From: Prorocentrum cordatum
Taxonomy: Eukaryota; Sar; Dinophyceae; Prorocentrales; Prorocentraceae
Direction: 5' to 3'
DNA: 64,000 bases
NCBI GenBank assembly: GCA_963575745.1
Contig: CAUYUJ010016282.1
Location: 948,872-1,012,871 of the forward strand
Shown in pieces: positions 51,801 through 57,935 of this stretch. Numbering within the stretch: position 1 is the stretch's first letter; every line of letters starts with the position of its first letter. A model generated the notes under the pieces. The model was not told where the DNA came from, did no database searches, and was given only the letters and a program-made list of their open reading frames with translations. Made by a program: the position numbers and the translations under genes.

Positions 51801-52456
51801 TTACGGCCTGGGCCAGGGGTGGCAGGGGACCTGCAATGTGCGTGCGTGAGTGCGGCCCCGCCCTGAGCCCAGGAAGCGACGCGGACCGCGACGGCATGTG
51901 CATGGCCAGCACCAGGGGTGGCAGGGGACCTGCAAGTGCCGACCGTGTGTGCGGCCCCGCCCTGAGTGCTGGCAGAGTTGCGGTGGCTCGGCCTGAGCCA
52001 GCGCAGCCGAGGCGCAGCGTCGCGCCCAGGCTTGAGCTGCAGGTCGCTGGATGGGCGCGGTACTGGACCCAGGCTCCCGAGGTCGGCGAGACGATGGAGT
52101 GCTACAGCGAGTGGCTCGACCACTGCGTCGGCTACGTCACGCAGATCCTGTCCCAGCCGCGCTTCGCCACCAGGCTGCGGGCGCGTGGGAGGACGGCCGA
52201 GGAGATGGCCGAGGAGATCTGCGAGCGGGCCTGGGGGACTGGCATGCCCGCGAGGCGGGCCTACTACAGGTGGCGCCACACGCTGACGCGGTCGCAGAGG
52301 ATCGTGTCGGACTGCATGCGGCGCTACGACTACGTGCGCCTGCGGACGTGGCTGGCCGAGCTGCGGCGGGAAGGGCAGCCACCGCCCATTGGCCCGCTCA
52401 GAGCGCCTTCGGTGCCGTGGAATGCGGGACGCAGGAGGCGACGGAGAAGTGGTTGA
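45839..52456 (+). CDS. LINE ORF2: EEP endonuclease, reverse transcriptase, RNase H, Cys modules, GGRGPA repeats
   Basis: 2205 residues from the first in-frame ATG after ORF1. Residues 1-235: exonuclease/endonuclease/phosphatase fold with VQEHH (Glu39), GGVAVLARK, GGDFN (161-165), LDYFLV (Asp202) and SPH (226-228, where most have SDH). About 540-860: reverse transcriptase with TTALGPAQIGMRAL, RIPKASGGCRLITL, MLDAWKFFE (Asp690), HQGVLAGC (743-750) and ALIDDV (Asp780/781), the catalytic pair. 1116-1133: C-x2-C-x8-H-x4-C knuckle. 1215-1360: RNase H with FTDGSG (Asp1220), Glu1266, Asp1289 and NMWADWFA (Asp1356). About 1430-1560: two Cys modules (VVLCRACC...; IYCEVC...PCAG). 1803-2046: seven GGRGPA-CGP repeats. 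The last 150 residues are helical and unrecognised. Known: such proteins nick target DNA and prime reverse transcription there. All catalytic residues are present, so it may be active. The frame is also open through ORF1 back to 44537. Confidence 0.93.
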   Translation: MSCTLAMAKGTITTSNVTSWGSLAPCLETLESHVVLVQEHHRRDEAKLADLQHEVLDHGFAGIWAPAVAGPTSAEGTTGGVAVLARKNIPVTAPPLLPSATLWPGRLVAAHVHWGVRGGIVFVSAYLVDSVGMNDVNRSIFGALTRYLTKLTASGIDWIVGGDFNGPPSCLPLAQLEKAGGLWLAPSADTCRPQAGSGSVLDYFLVGANLASRISAPRVDELGITSPHLPVNMELRAADLDMRVRIPIAPRAIPAVPPIGCSRGVEDWAPTLAQVRATTSAEELPAAWDAVVSTLEQELLDRYDQVGEARRRFEGRAGPIATKLAPVKWKPQGQRVRLGPDVIAAKVAGRWARHFMGVSAFLAKASRRLQTASLQCSLVPEQYHELVDFVARALEYGRVVMDSKKTLALLPHWVRSFFEQGFRVIGNTDFLEQAGRIAQFAKDAHADALKVRQQSWIQWANDSLRNGAGKAHRFTKLRAMQEVLAQWQGTHTELTTGRLAQTFVPQQQVASQHLICDREMKAWEDVWSCHKLEALERPADFDEWDDLEDLTVEALQRAACSFPTTTALGPAQIGMRALTFLTDDGVYTCGQLFMKCEALGAWPSERLWHAMCRIPKASGGCRLITLMHSLIRWWSRARASTSKAWLTAHPNASIWGMGGGRSSSDSAFDLNLETEVSDCLDEHVVIVMLDAWKFFETIKPEWLLIEARLLGMPLRLVWMLIELYRQPRRLQAFGSVSYAVVSHQGVLAGCTHACAMVTLLMFRLLEQARDAGVTPRALIDDVTLQWRGRRLSQLGVLWAATTRFREGAQERGIVVQPTKSGYLVSSDAAARECARHAAARKLTKMRWARNLGHDLGGRRIARLQTAKRVRQLKERRGKLAAFKGAVGRRATCLWKTGLMPSAAHGAGVSGLTDDTLQVLRAEAGRLAGARPGASSVTVYLATQKAREYDPIYGATCDIVCRYASWIWEQRTSLARLHRAWAKVTERLVGRPSWAGARGPIASVTLTLWRIGWHMYSSTTLVTDQDTAINLLTTCPKDVRMHLTGGVQRWQARQIAAHHRQHGEVKPWVRAMRLCVGDGRAALAEGPSATSLRHHWATVAWTQQAQHDLGLAAAPNCRACGHPSDSPGHRFFGCEVLVQPLTEEEQDEQLPPEPMQAIRTFMCDKGLQEGGSFESADFQMCLPCMPPFVPPAAEQAEVKFWGCWPSQGADTASCSNAVFTDGSGFASSMPELRRCGWAFVQLSLQGLPVRAAFGALPGPLQTVGRAERHALLQALRLAGPQLEFVFTFTDLLSMEKECSHWGQELEEARAAHATVWRRIRAQPARPEVRWIPAHQDMDAYLDRGLHPLLYSGNMWADWFARQGAMQHTVSKVYEEFYNIELQHYKSLAKYVGWAMQRTMHAGRWDAPEQTARPPKVPKVQAATVISHSLVRLNGTAVVLCRACCRQTSGQTGPTWTQFARSACEASQYTALRAEAIIAHVGAQPIVVSEAGEFAMQAIERAACPEDAGPRPAEPAPWGSGDGTIEMQGHRLRRAGPTIYCEVCVAWAATGSSLALAAPCAGPPSAEGKNQRTYLSNLRARLKKLSQGLHPKTGKVLTWGGAGEAPDGPRTWATAAASAAAGDMASGGDGAAERPSGRHAQKEQGEATRPGQDHETREVPAGAGGSDAVQTKKPAWRVRRQELLERMQRRQQHLLAERGPAAASGAQRDEGDMADGSLPSAYGAHQCPDGGTTGLVTLQPPPAAPDVGVVDACLAAGPSRLPAPLRCDLAHEVTLTTDHQEGAVTSPQDMSSPPQPFSTTDMASTRGGRGPAKCGRECGPALSAGRSDNSQRALPGMASDKGGRRPASRDPECGPTLGTGGDGSQAHRVRRRFTAWARGGRGPAMCVRECGPTLSPGCDEDRDGKGMASARGGRGPAKCSPVCGPALGTDSGSLAAASPEEDQRQPQLASGEACPRAATAGARGGRGPAVCGPECGPALSTSTHPERRRITAWARGGRGPAMCVRECGPALSPGSDADRDGMCMASTRGGRGPASADRVCGPALSAGRVAVARPEPAQPRRSVAPRLELQVAGWARYWTQAPEVGETMECYSEWLDHCVGYVTQILSQPRFATRLRARGRTAEEMAEEICERAWGTGMPARRAYYRWRHTLTRSQRIVSDCMRRYDYVRLRTWLAELRREGQPPPIGPLRAPSVPWNAGRRRRRRSG
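51247..51975 (+). repeat. Seven in-frame GGRGPA repeats in ORF2
   Basis: Copies start near 51247, 51352, 51463, 51563, 51718, 51813 and 51911. Each encodes (A/T)RGGRGPA then x4-6 then CGPALS(A/P)G or a close variant, with linkers of variable length. The DNA core is GGTGGCAGGGGACCTGCA. Confidence 0.93.
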
Positions 52457-52674
52457 GGGTCGGCCTCTCCTGGCACGGGCAGCCGCTGCGTGGCGTTCTG
52501 GCCCCAGCGGCTCGCCGCAGGCGCTGCGCGGCGGTCTGGCCCCAGCGCGCCGCCCTTCGCGTCCGTCGACGTGATCGGCATCACTGGCCTCCCCTGAGGC
52601 TGCGGCCCCCTGGCCGCCTGTGCTGCGTCTAGTTGGCCTGGCCGACGCGACGTCCTGCCGCTGCTCTCCGCTGC
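52457..52674 (+). other. LINE 3' region
   Basis: 218 nt of GC-rich DNA with internal repeats of CTGGCCCCAGCG and a terminal CTGCTCTCCG doublet. No poly(A) and no coding sequence. Confidence 0.65.
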
Positions 52675-52690
52675 TCTCCCCCTCCTCTCC
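52675..52690. repeat. Candidate target-site duplication of the LINE, right copy
   Basis: Identical to 44499-44514. Followed by CT-rich low complexity to about 52770. Confidence 0.6.
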
Positions 52691-52807
52691 CTCCCCCGTC
52701 CTTCCTCGCTCCCTCCTCCCTCCTCCCTCCCCTCCCCCTCCTCCCTCCCCCCGGCACCTCCAGCTCCCGCTCCTCCTGCGCCACAGCCCGAAAGGCGCGG
52801 GTCCCGA

Positions 52808-52845
52808 GGTCAGGTCGGGCGTGTCCTCCTACAGGGGGGTGTAAA
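52808..52845. mobile_element. Family A left-end fragment beside B5
   Basis: GAGGTCAGGTCGGGCGTGTC and CTCCTACAGGGGG, then B5 begins. It is the third place where an A end sits directly left of a B element. Confidence 0.65.
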
Positions 52846-53015
52846 TGGGGGCACAAAAAGTGGCATATTCTCGGATCCGCGCTGGACCCCCCTGGCGGCG
52901 CCTCTGGCGCCGCCCTTGGCGCGCTCCGCGCGCCAGGGAGGGGGGTCCAGCGCGGATCCGATAAATCCGCGCGGACCTCCGAGCTTTTATGTTTATGCCA
53001 CTTTTCGTTCCCCTA
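52846..53015. mobile_element. Family B palindromic element, copy B5
   Basis: GGGGGCACAAAAAGTGGCAT and TTCTCGGATCCGCGCTGGAC are mirrored by GTCCAGCGCGGATCCG and TTTATGCCACTTTTCGTTCC. The left arm lacks about 25 bp present in B1. Confidence 0.9.
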
Positions 53016-53111
53016 GTAAATGTAGGAAGACAAGTTAAAATATAATCGAAACATGTCGAAACATATATTTGACCATATGGGGGAATCTTCCTCGTGTCAA
53101 GGGACATTCGA

Positions 53112-53272
53112 GAGGGAGAAAACACACAGGCACAATTCATCGTCGATGTCCAGGAAAGTATGGGAACATATGCGAAGTGCAGGGGAAGACGAAGCTCCAG
53201 AAAGTATGAAACAAATGTGGGGAATCTGGGGGCGTGTGCATTTCTTTGTGTGTCCCTGCGCCCCTTTCTGAC
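53112..53272 (+). mobile_element. Family H element, copy H4
   Basis: AGGGAGAAAACACACAGGCA with ATTCATCGTCGATGTCCAGG, AGTATGGGAACATATGCGAA and a TTTGTGTGTCCCTGCGCCCC end. The interior aligns with H1 and H3. Confidence 0.82.
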
Positions 53273-53370
53273 ATGCCCGGCTTGCTCCTGAGGGAAGCGG
53301 GTCCTGGGGTGTTTCGCTGTCTTGGGCCCCCCTGGGCCCGCCACGGGCCCCAGGACTGCGTCAGGAAACA

Positions 53371-53466
53371 CGAAGGATTGCAATCCTCCCTTCGACGAGG
53401 GTTTTTTTGCAATCCTTCGTTCAAGAAGGGTTTTTTTGCAATCCTTCGTTTTTTTGCAATCCTTCG
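53371..53466. repeat. Tandem GGTTTTTTTGCAATCCTTCG repeat
   Basis: Four copies of GCAATCCTTCG or GCAATCCTCCC separated by T7 tracts, within a diverged region sharing GGGCCCCAGGAC-type sequence. Confidence 0.9.
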
Positions 53467-53469
53467 ATG

Positions 53470-54355
53470 GAGAGCTCGTCCCGGGGGAAGGCCCAGGGGT
53501 CCAGATCCCGTCTCTGGGTGCGTTCCCCTCACGCTGCATGGATGTCGGCGTGTTGCCTCGGGGGCGGCAAAGAGGGGGCTGATGACTAGGGGGGGTGGAT
53601 ATCGTGGCGGGAGCCATGATTTTTCCCCGGACTTCATGGCGCCCCTTCTTATTTCATTACGTCCCTGGCCCCCCAGCTGGGCCGCGCACGTGCCGCCGGT
53701 CATGATCTGCACCCCCCCCTCTTGGACACCCCCCTCTTTGGCCGCTCCCGACAGGGGCAGGGGTCCGGGCTCCTGGGGCCCGCGGAGCTGGATACAAATC
53801 CGCCTGCTGATTGGGTCCAGATGCAGTCTCCCCTCCTATCGGGGGAGCGTAAGACCCGGGTTTGCCAGGACTCGGGTTCGCCATCGTTTTTTGACGACCG
53901 CGCCTCAGATTTTGACGAGGAGGAGTTTCGTGGGATGTCTGCAGCGGGAGGCCTCGTCATAATGCAGGCTCGGCCTCGTCATTTTTTTGACGACCTCGTC
54001 GGGGATTTCCGAGTCCCCTGTACCCAGGTCTTACGTCCCCCTGGTCCTATCTGGTCAGTCCCACGATCCTGGCCCCCCCTCAGTCAGTGTCAGCACTGCG
54101 AGGGTGCCCATGGCCCCCAGGCACCGTGGGCTTCCTCCCCGGCATCCTCCCGCTCTTGTCCGAGGGGCGGTCTCCTGCACGGGTGATGGCGCCGGCATGC
54201 ATCATGCCCACCCTTGCTGCCGAAGCTGATTGCAGTCCACGGGGGGGGGGGGGGCATGTGCCTGCGTCGAAGACGGCCCGCTCGGATGTCCAGATACTTG
54301 CAGCTGGTGGCCGTCAGCATCTCAAGCGGCACCGCGGGCTCCTCCTCCTCCTGCA
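53470..54355. other. Unassigned DNA, no gene
   Basis: Repeats the segment GCGCCCCTTCTTATTTCATT with GTCCCTGGCCCC and GGGCCGCGCACGTGCCGCCG, close to the sequence at about 42418-42490 (GGCGCCTCTTCTTATC..., GGGCCGCGCACATGCCGCCG). That is an undefined dispersed repeat of about 120 bp. No coding sequence is supported. Confidence 0.5.
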
Positions 54356-54370
54356 TGCAACGCTGTGCCT

Positions 54371-54492
54371 GCTCCTCCTCCTCCTCCTCCTCCTCCTCCT
54401 CCACCTCCACCTCCTCCTCCCCCTCCCCCTCCCCCACCCCATCCCCCTTTCCCTCCTCCTCCTCCTCCTCCTCCTCCTCCTCCTCCTCCTTA
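54371..54492. repeat. (CTC)n arrays
   Basis: Two CTC blocks separated by CCACCTCCACC and CCCCTCCCCCTCC. Confidence 0.93.
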
Positions 54493-54642
54493 TCCTCTCC
54501 TCCCCTCACCTCCTTCCCCCCTCCTTTCTGGGTGTGCCGATCGTTTCTCGGTGGGGCATCGCTCCGTCGGAGGTCTCGGGGCAGGTGTCTGACGGCCCCA
54601 GGGCCTGGAGAGGGAACACCCTGGAGGCCGAGATTGGCAGCG

Positions 54643-55028
54643 AGAAAACATCCGTCGCGTTTGATTCACGACGCGAGGCACCTGCCTGGTGTTCGCGCAC
54701 GGCGGCAAGTCAGGGGAGGAGAAATCTAGGCCTTCTAGGTGGGGTCGGAGTAGATGGGGTCGGAGGATCGCGCCGCATCCCCGGTGCATCGCCGATGCGG
54801 CTCGATGTGGGGCCCGATGTGCTTCACGTCGACATCGCCGGTGCATCGCCCACGTCGACGATGCATCACCGATTGATCGGCGATCCGGCGCGATCCTCCG
54901 ACGGCTTCTGTGCCGACCCCATCCGGGAGGCCTCTGAGAGCATCCGTCGCGCCTGATGCACGACCCGAGGAGGGCCGGAGCACAGCTGGCACCTGCCTGG
55001 CGTGCAGCGCACGGCATCAGGTCAGGGG
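54643..55028. mobile_element. Family V foldback between diverged direct repeats
   Basis: The foldback 54728-54933 has GTCGGAGGATCGCGCCGCAT mirrored by CGGCGCGATCCTCCGACGGC and outer GGCCTTCTAGGTGGGGTCGG versus GCCGACCCCATCCGGGAGGC. It lies between direct repeats that share CATCCGTCGCG, TGATTCACGAC, GCACCTGCCTGG and GTCAGGGGAG (about 54643-54720 and 54938-55028). Confidence 0.75.
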
Positions 55029-55033
55029 AGAAG

Positions 55034-55070
55034 GAGGAGGAGGAGGAGGAGGAGGAGGAGGAGGAGCAGG
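55034..55070. repeat. (GGA)n microsatellite
   Basis: About 36 bp of GGA. Confidence 0.95.
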
Positions 55071-55407
55071 CACACCGCTGGCGTGTGTTGCACGTCCCTG
55101 GGCGTGTGCCACGTAACCCTGCCCTGCTTGATCCCTTTCTCGGGTGCGTTTGCGGAAGGGCTTCGCTTGTCGGAGTGCTTCTTTACGGGAGTGTTCCTCC
55201 TTCCCTCTTCAAGGAGGGAAGATGGAAGATATTCGCTGATCGGGGTGCTTGTGGTAAGGGGAGGTTTTCTTATGCCCTCATACAGCAAGAAGGGGGGAAG
55301 CCAGGGGGTGCCAAGGCGCCTCTTCGCTGTCCTCCTTCCACCTGCATTCGTCCGTCCTCCTTCCTCCTTCATCCTCCGCCTTCCTCCTTCCACCTTCATC
55401 GTTCCTC

Positions 55408-55520
55408 GTTCCTCCTCCTCCTCCTCCTCCTCCACCTCCTCCTCATCGTCCTCCTCCGTCTCCGCCTCCGCGTCCTCCTCCTCCTCCTCCTCCTCCTCCT
55501 CCTCCTCCTCCTCCTCCTCT
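55408..55520. repeat. (CTC)n arrays
   Basis: Two CTC blocks separated by a GTCCTCCTCCGTCTCCGCCT segment. 55521-55970 is unassigned. Confidence 0.93.
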
Positions 55521-55975
55521 CTTCTGCCCTCTCGTGGGGTGGCCAGGGCGCCTCTTCGCGCAGTGGCTGCACCACGCCTACCCGCGCGAGTGCCTTGGCC
55601 CTAGCAGGTCGCGCGGGCACCTGGGCAGCGCGTGCTTCGGAGCGCTCAGTTGGCATGCCCACCGCAGTCGCCGCCTGCAGGAGGCCGCGCCGTTCCCAAA
55701 GACCGCCCTCGCGTCATGAAAAGACCACGGCGGAGGCTGCTTTGCAGGGGTTGGCCTGGGGCCAGCGGAAGAACAGATCATCATACGGTCTGGCCGAGGT
55801 ATAAGATCGAGGTCGGCTCGGGGAGGGTGCCCTGATGATCTTCGTGTCTGTTTGATGTTCTTGTGCATCAGGGGGGGGTACCCTCAAATGTTCTTCACTT
55901 GCTCTTGCAGGATGTTTATGTTTCTGTCCTAGGTCCTAGGTCCGACGTTTCCCGCGTTTTCTTCCCTTGTGTGCC

Positions 55976-56092
55976 TCTTGCGAGGCCCTCGTCGGCACCG
56001 CCCGTTTCGCCCCGAGATTCCAGTCAGAACGCGCACAAGGAGAGGTCAAGGTAGTAGCGGTATCGGTATCTCTTGGTTTCCCCAACGACGGA
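55976..56092. repeat. Family W repeat, copy W2
   Basis: TTGCGAGGCCCTCGTCGGCA, AGTCAGAACGCAC, GGAGAGGTC, AGTAGCGGTATCGGTA and CTTGGTTTCCCCA match W1 in order. Confidence 0.65.
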
Positions 56093-57090
56093 AGGTTGTT
56101 TTGTAGGTGTCGGTTTGAAGGGGCCATTATTGGGCCCTGGGGCCGTCGAGAATCAACCCACGACCTTAGAAGCAAACAAAGGGTCATGGTTGCATTTCTT
56201 TCCATGTTTTGGGGCTTCTTCAGGCCTCGCTAGAGGCCTGTTTTGGCGTCGTCTCTTGATGGGTTTCTGGGACCTCTTAGGGCTCTTTGGGCACATCACG
56301 GAGCAGGTGGTTGCGATGTATCGGGTTGTCGTTCGAGCATGTCGCCACCAGTTTATGAGCGGTCTCCAGCCGTCGTCGCAGGGCCGTCCAGAGACCGAAC
56401 AGGACGCCAGAGAGAAAACAAAACATCGGGGACGATTTTCGAGGGGTGCGCGCGGGTAGGAGGGTCGGCCATAGAAGCATCACACGATCCCTACCAGTCA
56501 AATTGACGCATGTCTATCGTGCCAGCACAGAATCGGCTCGAGGCACGTTCGATTTAAACATTTCGCCCTCTTCACAGTCGGGAGCTCCGCGAACGCCTGG
56601 GTTATACCGAATTGTCGCTCTCTGCTCTTTCCTGGCTCATCCGCCTCCTCCTGCTTCACGTTGTTAACGCAACCCTCTTTCGCCGCCGGCCCGATATCCT
56701 CCCTCCAACGGCTCCTCCAGGGAAGCACGAGGGAAGAACTTGGAGGGAGCGGGGAAGGGTGACGAGGAAGAGGAGGGTGGTGCAATCAGCCAGTCACTGC
56801 TGAGGACACCAGGCTGTAAAGTCCCCTGCTAGACTGATGCCGTCGATCGTGAAGGAGACGAGCATGACATAATGACATCATGCAAAAAAACGAAAAGCAC
56901 ATATGATAGCATGGCATAACGTACACTTGCATAACGGAAGAGAAGATAAGAGACAACCCAGAATATCATGTATTGTGAAGGCTTTACGGCCAGTGCCGCC
57001 GACCCGCAAGGACGACGACGACAACGACGACGACGACGACAACGACAACGACGAGCTGATGACCCTGCCACAGGCTCGGGACATGAGGCG
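56093..57090. other. Unassigned DNA, no gene
   Basis: Mixed composition, only short frames. A GAC-rich patch (GACGACGACGACAACGACAA) lies near 57013-57050. Confidence 0.5.
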
Positions 57091-57095
57091 GGCGG

Positions 57096-57200
57096 TGGGG
57101 GGAGGAGGAGGAGGAGGAGGAGGAGGAGGAGGAGGAGGAGGAGGAGGAGAAGGAGGAGGAGCAGGCAGAGGAGCCAGAGAAGGAGGAGAAGGAGGAAGTG

Positions 57201-57232
<32 letters not shown>

Positions 57233-57295
57233 GGAGGAGGAGGAGGAGGAGGAGGAGGGGGGAGGGGGAAGGGGGAGGGGGAGGGGAGGGGAGGG
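57096..57295. repeat. (GGA)n arrays
   Basis: GGA blocks at 57096-57150 and 57210-57260, then GGGGGA-rich DNA. Confidence 0.93.
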
Positions 57296-57639
57296 GGAAC
57301 AGCGCGGAACGGCTGTCCACGAAGGAGAGGTCAAGCCTCCCTTGCCGGGCGGGTGCTGAAACCCTTGTGGGCCCAACAGCCGAAGGGGCGGGATTCTGCT
57401 GGTCAGACCCCTTGAAAGTTGACTCACGACTATCGGCGCCGAGCGAAGCTGCTCCTACCCCAGGCCGTCGCTGAGCGATACGGTGTAGCTTTCAAAAAGG
57501 GATTCCCCGTGGTCGGGCGACGTCCTTCCATCAGGCGCCTAAAAACGTCCAGCCATTAGACGCGGGTTTCCCGCGAGGCCGCCCGATTGAAAACCAACCC
57601 ATCAGTTGATTTAGTCACGCCCCTGCTATGCCTCAGCGA

Positions 57640-57935
57640 CATCTGCATGTACATTTTCGCAGCTATTTTGGCTGCGAAGTAGCGAAAACATGGCTCGCCC
57701 GCCCGCCCGCGCGTCCGCAGGCTGGCCGACCTTCGTCCCGCTGAAAAGGCGCAATATCACATATCTTGCCATGTCTACAATAAGTATATCACCAAACCAC
57801 CATTTGAGCCGGAGCAAGAGATTGTTACAGGAAAAGCAAGAGGAATAACCACATGATGAACAAGCACACGTTTCGCCGATCAGTTGGGCAAATTACCAAA
57901 GCTCCCTTCCTCACTGAGAACTGGCAACGTACTGG
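57640..57935 (+). repeat. Family R repeat, copy R1
   Basis: CATGTACATTTTCGCAGCTA and TTTTGGCTGCGAA form a hairpin. Later blocks CTTGCCATGTCTACAATAAG, ATTGTTACAGGAA, ACATGATGAACAAGCACACG and AAAGCTCCCTTCCTC all recur in order at 61115-61400. One frame reads ISCHVYNKYITKPPFEPEQE. Confidence 0.8.

Larger units (their letters stand above)
44499..52690 (+). mobile_element. Full-length SL-tagged non-LTR retrotransposon
   Basis: Order: candidate duplication, SL, ORF1 (44644-45825), 13-nt gap, ORF2 (45839-52456), 218-nt 3' region, candidate duplication. No LTRs and no integrase were seen; the EEP endonuclease makes it LINE-type. There is no poly(A) before the right duplication copy; the end carries a doubled CTGCTCTCCG. 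Both ORFs are intact, so the insertion appears young. With an SL in place of its own promoter, this copy may depend on outside transcription. Confidence 0.9.
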
